NCBI GenBank assembly: GCA_019188255.1
Contig: JAETXT010000014.1
Coordinates: 1,736,001 to 1,800,000 of the forward strand
DNA length: 64,000 nucleotides
Direction: 5' to 3'
DNA from: Verticillium longisporum
Lineage: Eukaryota > Ascomycota > Sordariomycetes > Glomerellales > Plectosphaerellaceae
Shown here: positions 1-10,611 of the stretch, one piece after another
Layout of the letters: every line of letters starts with the position of its first letter
Position numbering within the stretch: the stretch's first letter is position 1
The notes under the pieces: model-generated
What the model was told of the DNA's origin: nothing
Seen by the model: the letters and a program-made list of their open reading frames with translations, nothing else
Databases searched by the model: none
Translations under genes and position numbers: made by a program

Positions 1-1578
1 TTTCAGAATATGATGTTGACAAGGTCCAGGACGGCTTCGGAGTGCATACTTTCCGCTTTGTTACGGATGACGGTGACTCGAAACTCGTCAAGTGGCACTT
101 CAAGACGCGCCAGGGAAAGGCGAGCCTGGTATGGGAAGAGGCCCAGATCCTAGCTGGTCAGAACGCGGACTACCATCGGCAGGATCTCTGGGAGGCAATC
201 GAGTCCGGAAACGGGCCAGAGTGGGAGCTCTGCGCCCAGATCATTGACGAGGAAGACGCTCTTGCCTTTGGCTTTGACGTCTTGGATGCGACCAAGATTA
301 TACCCGAGGAGTACGCACCGCTTCACAAGCTCGGCGTTCTGAAATTGGATGCCAACCCAGTCAACTACTTCGCCGAAACCGAGCAGATTATGGTATGGTC
401 CTCCGAAGCACACGTGCCGAACGAAACCCTAACTCTTGGTAGTTCCAGCCTGGTCATATCGTTCGCGGTATCGACTTCACCGAAGACCCTCTTCTCCAGG
501 GTCGCGTCTTCTCCTACCTCGATACCCAGCTCAACCGTCATGGCGGACCCAACTTTGAGCAGCTGCCCATCAACCGCCCCATCACCGGCATCCACAACAA
601 TAACCGTGATAGTGCTGCGCAGAATTTCATTCATCGCAACAAGAGACCTTGTGAGTTGTCGCCTTTCTCCAGCTGCTCTCGTGTTCGCACGCTGACTCTG
701 ACGGCTCAGACACGCCCAACACGCTCAACAATGGGTCGCCCAAGCAAGCCAACCAGACCACTGGTCGCGGCTTCTTCACAGCGCCTGGACGAACAGCCAA
801 TGGAGGTCTCGTTCGTGAGAGATCGGAGACGTTTGACGACCACTGGTCTCAGCCGCGTCTCTTCTACAACTCATTGTCGCGTGTTGAACAGCAGTTTTTG
901 GTCAACGCGATTCGCTTCGAGACATCCAATCTCGAGTCCGACGACGTCAAGAGAAACGTTCTTCACCAGCTCAACAAGGTCAGCAACGACGTTGCCAATC
1001 GTGTTGCGCCCTTCCTAGGACTGGACCGACTGGAACCTGACTCACAGTACTACCACGACAACACGACGCGTGACATCTCCATCACCGAGAACCGGCTGCC
1101 CACGATTGCCACGCTCAAGGTCGGTTTGTTGAGCAGCTTGCAGTCTGCAGAGTCGCAGGCACAGGCAGAGGCTTTGAAGGAGTCCCTCGAGGCCGAGGGG
1201 CTCGTTGTCAGCATCGTGGGCGAGACCTTGGATGGTGCCGTGGATACAACGTACTCGCACGCCTCCGCCACAGCGTTTGATGGCATCATTGTTACGACGG
1301 GCGCTGAAGAGCTCTTCAGGCTGTTTGGATCGTCGCCCCTTTACCCGTCTGGCCGGCCTCTGCAGGTGCTCCTCGACTCGTACAAATGGGGCAAGCCCGT
1401 GGGCGAGCTTGGCTCATCGAGTCGTATCCTGTCAAACCTCGGCGTCAACAGCACCGATGGCATCTACACGAGCTCGGATGCAAGCGAAGGCTTTATCAGG
1501 AACTTTGGTGAAGGGCTCGCCACTTTCAGGTTTACGAGCAGGTTCGCCACGGATAGTGCCTCTGATTATGAGTTGTAG
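1..1578 (+). CDS. Large-subunit catalase, 5' partial
   Basis: Haem catalase that breaks down hydrogen peroxide. The gene enters the window already inside the catalase core, so the start and the distal His lie upstream. Exons are 1-392, 443-650 and 710-1578. The introns (393-442 and 651-709) are GT-AG with CTAAC and GCTGACT branch sites. Exon 2 carries the proximal haem motif RVFSYLD, whose Tyr is the haem ligand, followed by the conserved stretch INRPITG-HNNNRD. The long C-terminal part (from about 1110 on) reads [14 protein letters not shown] and later [11 protein letters not shown]. This is the flavodoxin/DJ-1-like domain found only in large-subunit catalases. The C-terminus ends naturally with TAG. 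Reading frames join cleanly across both introns. Family is certain; which fungal paralogue (CatA, cat-1 or cat-3 type) cannot be told without the N-terminus. Confidence 0.96.
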
Positions 1579-1919
1579 GCAGCTTCTGGTGGCGGGAGAA
1601 TCCTCATCCGGAGACTTCATTCTTTGTACATGTTTAGCCTAGTTCGCAGAGGACTGGGTAGATAGCTTCTTTCAGCATGCTTAATGGCGAAGGCCATCAG
1701 TTCACTGTTACCTTGTACACGTTTCCTTGGTTGTTACACCTGGTGACGACCCGGTCAGGGCGTTATAATAACCTAACAGGTACCTCTATATGCCCCTTTG
1801 ACTTCAGGGACAGGATATCCCAGATAGTCATAGACTTCTATTTGACAACTGCCAGTGAATTCTTGTCCGTCGATTTGGATTCCCTCTCGTTGCAGGCACT
1901 ATATATGTTAGCAATATTT
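1579..1919. other. 3' flank of the catalase gene
   Basis: Becomes steadily more AT-rich away from the catalase stop. A short open frame at 1677-1922 has no family resemblance and no coding-like codon use. Probably 3' UTR passing into repeat-derived DNA. Confidence 0.5.
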
Positions 1920-3141
1920 TAATAGTATAGTTCGTTACACGATACATACAGTACCGTCCTTAACATCACCCTAATATATATTAGGAGCGGAATTTGGAAG
2001 AATTCTGGTTTTCGGAGTTTAAGCTTACCCTGTTCCCATAGAATCTCTTGCATGTTGCCACTGTAAGGTCTTGATCATATATCCATATTCCACCTTCGAA
2101 GACTTTTATGCAGCAATTATGTCGCGAATGAGCTTTACCAGCCCTATATTAGATATTAATAATCGCTTTGTTACTAATATCTCATATTCAAACTTACGTC
2201 ATATCAATAGCCAAGGCTAAGATGATAAGCGGTTCAAAGCGCATAATGTAAAATGTAGAAGTATAATGAGTAAAATGAAGTAACCAGTTGCTCTGTCTGC
2301 GATAAGGAGACCGGCTGTATCCTTCGTTGGTTCTGAAGCCCCTCTATATATAGTCTGAGCTAGAAAATAAAGTTTAGCTAACTCGAATAATGCATATATT
2401 AACTTTTAGTAAATGCTTCATACCGCTCGGAAGAGGAACAAATAAATCTAAATATAAACTTAGAATATATTATGCATAGAAATGGCTACAGCTCTAGTGC
2501 AGCTAGTAATAGAGTCGGGTCTTAGGGACTAGGCAAGCGTCACGCTAGGAACATACAATAGAAGCTATATGGCTGTTCTGTAGGTGTAAGATAGATGAAT
2601 TGCTCTATCTGGGTAGGTAGGCCACGTAGGCTTATCTAGATCCTGGTGGGCACGGGCCTACAGGTCAGGCCACGTGCCTAAGGCAGTTGGGCCTCAGGCA
2701 GGGCCACAGGCCAGGCCACGTGCCAGGCCACAGGCGGCCTTAAGGCACGGCCACAGGGCAGGCCATTCCACCATTCCATTCATATTAAATGCCCACGCAT
2801 ATAAGACGTAACGTCCTCGTCGGCTTCCTTCCCTCCTAAGTCGTCGTAAGGCGTAGGTTAGGGGGGTAAGGTGAAATAGAGGTATCTAAAGGTAGGCCGC
2901 GCGTAGTGCGCGGCCTTAAGGCAGCTACGTGCCATTAGCGAAATTGCGAGAATAGAGTTAAGGGGGAAGAGAGTCGTAGAGATATCGGCGGGCTAGTAGT
3001 AGAAGAGAGTCGTAGAGATGTTGGTGGGCAATTGCCCTAAGGCAGCCAAGTGCCCTGTAGCTCAATTAGCTGCGTCGGCTCCCGTAGGTGCTAGTTGCTA
3101 CTATTTGTTACGCACAGAAATGGCTACGGCTCTAGGCGCCT
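1920..3141. repeat. Decayed AT-rich repeat island with nested short repeats
   Basis: The first 600 bases are AT-rich and full of TATA/CTAG strings, unlike the GC-rich gene flanks. The second half is a patchwork of repeats. The 12-mer AGGCCACGTGCC occurs at 2667-2678 and 2713-2724 among many AGGCCAC variants. An identical 18-mer is at 2966-2983 and 3002-3019. A 29-30 base segment at 2472-2500 reappears at 3110-3139 with differences that are mostly C against T or G against A. No transposase or reverse transcriptase frame survives. The pattern fits the remains of a transposable element altered by repeat-induced point mutation; the element type is unknown. Confidence 0.6.
2894..2916. repeat. Perfect 9-bp inverted repeat
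   Basis: The arms AGGCCGCGC and GCGCGGCCT flank a 5-base loop (GTAGT). It lies inside the decayed repeat island, so it may be an element terminus or just a GC-rich remnant. Confidence 0.6.
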
Positions 3142-3499
3142 CCCGTCATCAGTGTGGAGATAAGGCTGATAAGGATCCCAGCATGATCGACGACCTCGAC
3201 ACCCAAGACATGGCCGACGACTCGTGGTCCAAACGCATGATCGTGTCAGGCGCCTTGTATCAATAGACGATTTGCGCGCTCTCGAACTCCGAGCGGCACC
3301 CGACGCGGACCTCGCAGCCAATCGCCATTGAGAGGAAGCGGCATAATCGTCGACGGCGGTCTCCATTGCGACTCGCCATCCCTCACAGCGGCCTTTTGGT
3401 GACCTCTCGACCCGAACGAACATCCCCCAGACCCCTCATGTCACGATAGATCAGCACTTCGACCCCACCGGCATTTCAGGGCGCGGCCGAGCGAATACG
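3142..3499 (+). promoter_or_regulatory. Upstream region of the nucleoside transporter gene
   Basis: GC content returns to the genic level here. It should hold the promoter and 5' leader of the transporter at 3500. An overlapping 82-codon frame (3018-3266) has no recognisable product. I see no distinct binding site. Confidence 0.4.
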
Positions 3500-4959
3500 A
3501 TGGATCGAATCAGAGACCTCTTCCGACAGAAGGACGTCCGCGAGGAGTACAGTCCCATCATCGAGGATGACAACCCTATGGAGGGCACAGCCTTGCTGGA
3601 AGACGACGGCGAAGGCGTGCCCTTTTCGTGGTTCGAGTACAGCATCTTTGCGCTGTTGGGCATGGCGATGCTCTGGGCCTGGTGAGCCTTTGCGATTCCC
3701 GCCATCATGCGCGCAGGTAGCTAATCTTGTCCTCCTCTAGGAACATGTTCCTTGCCGCGGCACCGTACTTCCAGCTGCGCTTCCAATCCGATGTCTGGAT
3801 CACGCAGAACTTCCAGTCGGCTATCCTGACTGTCTCGACGATCACAAATCTCGGCGCCATGCTGGTCCTGACGAACATGCAGGCGGCTGCCTCGTACCCG
3901 TTCCGAATCAACCTCGCGCTGACGATCAACGTCGTCATCTTCATGCTCCTCACGGCGTCAACGTCCATCTTCCTCGACGCATCCCCGGCCTTGTATCTCA
4001 CCTTTCTCCTGACCATGGTCGCGGCCACGGCCCTCGCTGCTGGCCTCATCCAGAACGGCGCCTTCGCCTTCGCCGCCTCGTTCAGCAGGCCCGAGTACAT
4101 GCAGGCCCTCATGGCCGGCCAGGGTGTCGCCGGCGTGCTGCCGCCCCTCGCCCAGATCATCATCGTTCTCGCCGTGCCAGAAGACGCAGCCGGCGGCACG
4201 AGACGTGACGGTGACACCTCCGACCCGGCATCCGGCAGCTCCTCTTCCTCGGCCTTCATCTACTTTCTGACGGCCGTCATCGTCTCGCTCGTCGCCCTCG
4301 GCGCCTTTATCCCCCTCGTTCGCCGCCACAACCAGATTGTCGACTCCCGCGACGCCCGCGACATGTCGGCCTCGCACGCCAGCATCTCCACCGTCGGCGG
4401 CCACCCCCGCAAGACCGTCTCCCCGCTGACCCTCCTCGGCAAGCTGCACTGGCTCTCGGCCGCCGTGGCCCTCTGCTTCGCCGTCTCCATGTTCTTCCCC
4501 GTCTTTACGGGCAAGATCCTCTCCGTCCGCACCACCGATGACGACGCCGCCGGCTCCGGGTCCCTCTTCCGCCCCGCCGCCTTCATCCCCCTCGCCTTCT
4601 TCGTGTGGAACGCCGGCGATCTCGCCGGCCGCATGGCCACCGCCCTGCCCTTCAGCCTGCGGGGCCGCCCGCCGCTGCTGCTGGCCCTCGCCGTCGCGCG
4701 CCTCGTCTGGCTGCCGCTCTATCTGCTCTGCAACGTCAACGGCCGCGGCGCCGTCGTCGCGAGCGACCTGTTCTACCTCGTCGTCGTGCAGTTCCCCTTT
4801 GGCCTCACCAACGGCTGGCTCGGCGCGAGCTGCATGATGGCCGGCAGCGAGTGGGTCGACGAGGGGGAGAGGGAGGTCGCCGGCGGCTTCATGGGGCTGT
4901 GCCTCGTGACGGGGTTGACGGTGGGCAGCATCTTGAGTTTTACGGTCGCGGGGATTTAG
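3500..4959 (+). CDS. Equilibrative nucleoside transporter (ENT/SLC29, Fun26-like)
   Basis: Transports nucleosides, and in yeast Fun26 also related bases, across a membrane; yeast Fun26 sits in the vacuole. Exons are 3500-3681 and 3741-4959, giving 466 residues; the 59-base intron falls inside the Trp codon of LWAWN. The N-terminus is hydrophilic and acidic, with an acidic segment (EDDNPMEG) just before TM1. TM1 carries the ENT-typical WAWNMFLAAAPYF. About eleven hydrophobic segments follow, split by a central charged loop (residues about 215-300, with DGDTSDPASGSSSS and a basic stretch HPRKT) that is usual for this family. The C-terminal FGLTNGWLGASCMM matches the conserved ENT motif near TM10. 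The start is the first ATG after a GC-rich leader. Family confident; substrate and membrane inferred. Confidence 0.93.
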
Positions 4960-6487
4960 AGGGGGGACATGACTGGCGTTTTGATTTTGGTCTTTTGTGC
5001 GTGATACTTGGGCACGTTTGGCATTTGATTGGCGATAGATTTACACGTGTAAAGGACGTTGGACACCCTTCTTGTGTACTGCTGTTGGTGAGCATAGAGT
5101 ATGCTGCTGCAATTGGCAGAGGATCTGATGAATGTTCAACTTCTTTCCCTGGACGACTTGGAGACGTTTTCGAGCCGTTTCTAGCAAGATACCCAGGTAT
5201 GGTAAGAGGGTTCGGGGTGACTATCGTAAACGATGTCACTAGTTCTCAATACAATAGTCAATACTTTAGCAAAGATCCTGTTTCTATTTGGCATGAATCC
5301 AAGAAGGGCACGCTCTTGCCATTTCGTGCTCGAATGTGAAGTATGGTTGGAGGGGTGATACTGTCTCTGGCTCAAACTTACCGAAACTATCCCTCTGAGC
5401 TCAGAAGATGCGTACTGAATCAAGGTGCAGCAATCGAGCTGCTTTGGAGGTTATTATCAAGCATATGTGGAGCACTTCAAGACGGAGGGCCAGGCTTTAG
5501 ATGATCTTCTTTCCTAACCGTAACAGTTGGCGTGGCATGGGCTTGAGGTACGGATGATCTTTGCTCTCTGCTTGCTGGCTCGCTCTGAAAGGTGAAGCTC
5601 CCTCGGCCCGTGTATCCTACAAGTCTAGCGCCTGGCAATGAGAAGCTTATGAGGGTTGTTCATATGTGTCAACGCATTAGGCCGCACTTGCTATCCACAA
5701 GGTGGAATGCTCTCGTAAGGCTACCAGGGACCTTGTGGCTGGGATACGTTATGTGACGCTCGGCAGTACGCCTGATAACCCCGCCAATGTGTCAAAAGTC
5801 GTGATGCCGAGGAGCGGGCGAGGTCACATGGCTGACAGAGTCTAGGTTGCAATGGACGCTCAAAAAAAAGGCAATCAGCGTCGTGCTCGTCTGCCATGGT
5901 ATCGTCTCCCAACCCGCCTGTCACCTTTTCCCCCTCGTTAAAGGAACCCATCTTGCCCAATCTCCAGCGATCTGAGATGGTCGTCTGTGCACAATCGGAG
6001 GATACTTGATGGCCAACTGGAGATCTCCAGGAAAGCCATAGTAAAGGAACATCCCTACCTGCGCCAGACGGGATCAGCCCCAGGGAGGCCTCGCTGGGCT
6101 GATCGGCCATCTCACATCTCGACCGCCATTTCAAGTGGGTGCCGACGACCAACTGAAAGTGGCCTCGGTATTTTTCTGGGAAACACAGAAGCGTCTGCCC
6201 GTCTTGTGGCCCTCGTCATATAATTTCTTTTGGCTACAGATCACAGGGGCTGAGTCGGATCGTGTAAACACGCACGAGTGCCCCCATACAAAAGCTTCAA
6301 ACAAGGCCGATTCCCGTTGCCAACTTCATTCTACATTGTCAGTAACAAAGTCCAGGCCAGCTATCTTTCGTAACGAACAACTCGTTACTTTCCCCCACTA
6401 TTGACAACTCTCGTCAAGACTGATCTATCCAACGACCAAGCCAGAAAGACGAACCCAGCTCCTTTCCTCCCCGATACCTTGTCAAAA
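4960..6487. other. Intergenic, no gene seen
   Basis: Holds the 3' flank of the transporter gene and the upstream region of the gene at 6488. Small open frames on both strands lack coding-like codon use. The last 90 bases are C/A-rich and end in a good context for the ATG at 6488. Confidence 0.5.
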
Positions 6488-7221
6488 ATGACAGCCCTCA
6501 GTCGACCCGAGGACCAGTACCGACAGCTTGCCCGCAACATCAGCCGCAGCGGTCTCGGGGTGCTCATCTCGGGCATCCTCTCCATCAAACTCCCGTGGCT
6601 GCTCTTGTCTGGAGCCTACAACGTCTACGGCTTGGCCCGCAACATCAGGCTGCTCCGCGACCTAAAAAGGACCTTGAAGAGTGCTGGTATCCGCATCCAG
6701 AAGCGAATCATCGCCAAAGGCTTGATCGAAGGTGCCGCGATCAAACTAGCGACGACGGTCCTGACGCTGGGCCACGATGAGCTCGGCGCGGGCGCGACGA
6801 CTGTTGCTTCTTGGCTGGGCCAGGCGGGCTCGTACATGGCAGAGCACGTCAAGTCCTTCTCGTTCAGCTCGCCTATCAGCACGTGTTCCGTGCTTCACTG
6901 GGACTCGGACCATTGACTGAACCACTCGTTGTTGGAACACACTACCGATATTGCCAGTAAGCCAGGGAGCGGAATTCAGGGAGGGCTGGGTCTCGGTGGC
7001 GGGACTGTCAGCTGGGAGTCAGCTTGTCATAAAGGTGTTGAAGACGAAGATCACTGGAAGAACCTGGGGGCGTTGTGGCGGAACAGGTCCTGATCGTCGG
7101 AGCCGTTCAGCTGGGCACCGAAAAGGTGGCTGATGTTGTTATCGAGAAGTCGTATGATCGGGCTAAGGATTACGAGTACAGGAGGAAGCGAGACAAGATC
7201 AGAGCGTGGTTCCGCAGCTGA
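6488..7221 (+). CDS. Hypothetical protein with amphipathic/hydrophobic N-terminal half; apparent frameshift near 7066-7070
   Basis: I do not recognise a family. Exon 1 (6488-6882) encodes a basic, partly hydrophobic protein (ISGILSIKLPWLLLSGAYNVYG, then KRIIAKGLIEGAAIKLATTVL). A 75-base intron (6883-6957, with TTGACTGAAC before TTGCCAG) restores a frame that reads a glycine-rich stretch (SGIQGGLGLGGGT) and then EDEDHWKNLG. That frame stops at TGA 7084-7086. The adjacent frame continues with strongly coding-like sequence (VVAEQVLIVGAVQLGTEKV ... DYEYRRKRDKIRAWFRS) to TGA 7219-7221. The two join if the G5 run at 7066-7070 once had six Gs. Either the assembly lost a base, the gene is broken, or an unusual second intron is used. 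The start is the first ATG, in a CAAAAATGAC context. Confidence 0.6.
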
Positions 7222-7413
7222 GATTTCAGTACATGTTTCCGAGTATGATAGAATGTTGATATTTCTGGACACGAACACGTAAGCCTGCTCGATATAATCC
7301 AGAGATTGCCCCTTTGAAGCGTCCATGACTAGCCTCAACATTGAGGCATGCAGCTTGCGCCGCGTCGCGGATTTTGTCTAACCCCACCCCACGCTCCCCA
7401 CGACAGACGAACC

Positions 7414-8740
7414 CTATTCCCTGTAGGCCACGCCCAACTCGGAGGCATCCTTGAGCCTCGCCACATCCGCCCTCGTCTCATCCTCGGCCCGGCCCTCTTT
7501 CAGATAGCAATTCGGCATGCCACAGCCCTGCTTGCCCTCGTACCAGCCCCCGTCGATGAGCTCCCTCTCCGTCTTCTGCCAGCTCGGGATCTTGGTGGGC
7601 GTCTTCTTGTCGAGGTCCGCCAGCGTAAAGTCCAGCAGCCGCAGCGCGCCGTCCTCGCCGTCCTCGTACCGGAAGAACAGGGAGCAGTCGCGCAGCGTCA
7701 TGGCCACGAGCAGGTCCTCGTCCGGCGCCGCGGCCGTCGTCGCGAGGAACGTGTCGCGCCGCGCGAATCGCGATTGCAGGTCCCGCAGGAACCGCAGCGC
7801 CTCGTGCCGCCGAATCTCGGCGAACAGGAAGCGTGCGACGCGCGCGTCTTCGCCGCGGAAGATGCGCTCGGCGTGGCCGTGCCATGGCTCCGCTGCCTCT
7901 CCTTCCTTCAGCGCCTTCTCCCCGTTCTCGTGCTTCTCCTTCTCCCCGTTCTCGTGCTTCTCCTTTTTTCCCTCCACGGACGCCGGCGCCGGCGCCACGA
8001 GGCGAAGGGGACATCCGTAGCGGTCGGGGTCGGACTTTTTCGGCTTGGCGTCGGCGGGGGCCGCGTGCCAGCGGCTCGCGGCGACGGCGCAGTTGCGGCA
8101 TGTCATCGCGCCGCGGGGTGCCGTCGGCGACTGGGCGAGCCACTTGGGCTTGATCTCGGCGAAGCGCTCGCGCGACGGGCGGCGCGGGCGCATGTCCTGC
8201 GTCAGCATGTGGGCGCCCGCGGGGCCGACACGGGAGCCGACGAATTTGGCGGCGCGTCGCGGCAGGTGGGGGTGCGGCAGTGGCAACGACGATGACGCGG
8301 AGGAAGGCTCGTCACGGCGCGGCTGGCTGTTGTCGTCCATGGCGGCGAGGAGGGCGTTGCACTCGTCTATCAGGGGCTGGGTCACCTGGATGAGCTTCTG
8401 CCGGACGATGAGCGAGGCGTCGTTGTTGAAGGCGGGCAGGATGGTCTCTTGGACGTAGGCGAGCTGGTCGGCGGCGGAGATGGCGCTGTCGCCGCCTTTG
8501 GTGTGTTTCTGGATGCGCAGGAGGAAGCCGTCTGGATGGTTGGTCAGTCTGCGATTCAGGAGGGTAGGGGGGAGATGGGTCCTCACCACAGAATTGGCGG
8601 AGATCTTGGGTGTAGGCGTCGCCGCCGTTGTCGTCGATGAAATGGAGGGCCCAGACCGTGTTGGCGGCGCCTTCACCGACGAACTCGAGCCATTTGTCGC
8701 CGAGCCTGGGGACGCCAGGCGGCCTTTGGGTGTTGGACAT
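7414..8740 (-). CDS. IPK1: Inositol-pentakisphosphate 2-kinase
   Basis: Phosphorylates inositol 1,3,4,5,6-pentakisphosphate at the 2-position to make phytate (InsP6), which supports mRNA export and other nuclear processes. Exons are 8587-8740 and 7414-8531, giving 423 residues; the 55-base intron splits a Cys-Asp junction. Motifs visible in order: N-terminal nucleotide-binding loop FVGEGAANTVW, LLRIQKH, the family signature EIKPKWL followed by the Cys-containing TCRNCAV, then MTLRDCSLFFR, and LLDFTLADLDKKTPTKIPSW near the C-terminus, which carries the metal/phosphate-binding Asp residues. An insert of near-repeated KEKHENGE units lies in the middle and looks fungal-specific and low-complexity. 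The start is the only ATG close before the GEGAAN motif. Confidence 0.93.
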
Positions 8741-9900
8741 GACGTGTGAGGTATGAGATGGAGTGGCCCATCTGCTGCTTGTGGGCCCAGGCTCGTGTTG
8801 CTACTTCTGACGTTGGCGAGGTCAATGTTTGGCCCAATGCCGTAGATGGTACTCATGCAGCAGTGCTGTATTTGAACACATTGGAGATGAGGCGTCGTGT
8901 CTTCGAGCCGACGGTTGGAGTCCAAGCCACTATGCCCGGATTGGCGAGGCTGTCAGCTGTTGAACCATGACGACACAAGCGGCCCGCGTTGGACAGTTGC
9001 AACGGGCAGTCTTCTCCGTCCTTGGCTTATGTAATGTCTTCCTCTTTGTCTTTCGGAACCGCTGCAAGACGCATTCCTCCTGGCAGCATTCCCTTTCTCA
9101 CGACATGGGAAGAGAGTAGCATCGGAGGTCCATGGGGCTCTGAGGCGAAAAGTAGATGAACAGTCAATGGCAAGGTGTTGCCTTTCGACTCGATTCATTG
9201 GTGCCATCGACTTGTTTCCCAGCCAACCAGGCAGCTGTCTTGATCCACATCAACAGACTCGTTGCAACATGTGGACGGCATTTCGTATCGAACTCATGGA
9301 GTACTCAAGTAGCAAGCCCAGCTCTGGCGGAGAGCTGCACATCGGAAGGAGGAAAACTCCAGGCATTCGAGGCAGTCGCAGTGAGAGGTTCAACTCTTGC
9401 GACGCGTCCAGTGCAAGTAAACCCAAAAAGTTGACGCAAACATTCCAGCACTACACCTTGGAGCGAATTGAAATGCACATACCAGTAGAAGAAGTAGCCC
9501 CTCGTATATGGTTTAAAACAATATTGATAAAACGGGGGATGCTGACTCGGATTAGAACTTGACCGTCTCCACATTCCGGTCGTAAACTCCAATGGAAATT
9601 GGCTCGGTCCACCTTCCACCATCAACATCGGCTTTCCCTTCTTCAGCAAGTTCTCTGATTGCACAACATCATTCGACCTCTGCCCTTCTATGCCATCGGA
9701 CTAATCCTGCTTTCGTGCCATATCAGGGCCTTTTGGTTTGGACGATTTGAAGACAGTCATCTGCCGAAAGGCTCGCAAACATGTCGCCGAATACCGAGCC
9801 CATGGACGCCGGGCCCATCACTCGACGTCTCATCATCCTCTTCGTTGCAACGAGAAACTAGAAGTACCTACAGCGGTTATGGAAACCCTCGCCCAGCTTG
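8741..9900. other. Intergenic, no gene seen
   Basis: Upstream flank of IPK1 passing into lower-GC sequence toward the kinase pseudogene. The open frames here are short and show no family motif. Confidence 0.5.
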
Positions 9901-10611
9901 ATGTCCGTATTCAATATATATATTAAGGTAAAACCATTCGCGAGCTTAGCCGAAGCTAAAGCTATGCGATTTATCGCCCGATATACCTCCGTTCCCGTGC
10001 TGAAGGTATACTGCGCCTTCATCTATAAGGGTGATACCTATACTATAATGAGCAAGATGGAAGGGAAAATGGCATAGCATAGTTAGCAAAACTATACGGA
10101 GGACTCGAAAGTAATGATTCTTGCATAGATCCGTCGCATAATGACCGAACTCGGCTCTATACCGCCTCCTAAAGGGGCAAATATCGGTGCCGTTGACGGT
10201 GGTCCGTTCTATAACTATCGCTTACCGTCAAGGCTACTCTAGGGACCGTATACTACGATCCGGGACTTCCACGAGGCACTTACTAACGGCGCAGATCTAG
10301 ATACCAAGTATGCGAATCTGCTAGATGATGTGCACGAGCTCTTTGCGTTCTACCGATAGTCAGACACCCAGCTTATCTTAACGCATGGTGACCTCAGCAG
10401 CCTGAACATTTTGGTGAAAGGGGACGACGTGGTAGGCATTGTGGACTAGGAGACAGCGGGATGGTTGCCGTCGTATTGGGAGTACACATATGCCAAATAT
10501 GTCAGCCCCGTCAATGAATTCTGGGCGGCAGAGGTAGATAGGTTCTTGGAGGCTATGCTACATGAGCTGAATATGGAGAAGATCAGGCACAAGCACTTCG
10601 GCGCTCTCTGA
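9901..10611 (+). pseudogene. Decayed APH-type (aminoglycoside/choline kinase fold) phosphotransferase
   Basis: One uninterrupted frame of 237 codons from 9901 to TGA 10609-10611 reads as a fungal APH-superfamily protein. It has KPFASLAEAKAMRF, a VPVLKVYCAF segment, IPPPKGANIGAVDGGPF, the catalytic loop THGDLSSLNILV, and the metal-binding region VVGIVD*ETAGW, in which a stop replaces the expected Trp after Asp. It ends with SYWEYTYAKYVSPVNEFW and a typical C-terminus. Six in-frame stops occur at 10075, 10084, 10126, 10240, 10357 and 10447. All are TAG, and there is no indel. The expected nucleotide-binding N-terminus is missing or too decayed to see. The surroundings are rich in TpA. Substrates of the fungal members are mostly unknown. 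Confidence 0.9.

Noticed and set aside
7348..8295. 315-codon plus-strand frame
   Set aside because: It is the antisense shadow of IPK1 exon 2. The minus strand has the full kinase motifs, and the plus frame is Arg/Leu-rich with no family signature.
9901..10611. Reading the six TAG codons as recoded or suppressed sense codons
   Set aside because: Every clear gene ending in TAG (catalase, transporter, YAF9, SYF2) uses it as a stop, so reassignment is not credible. The relic also lacks its N-terminus.
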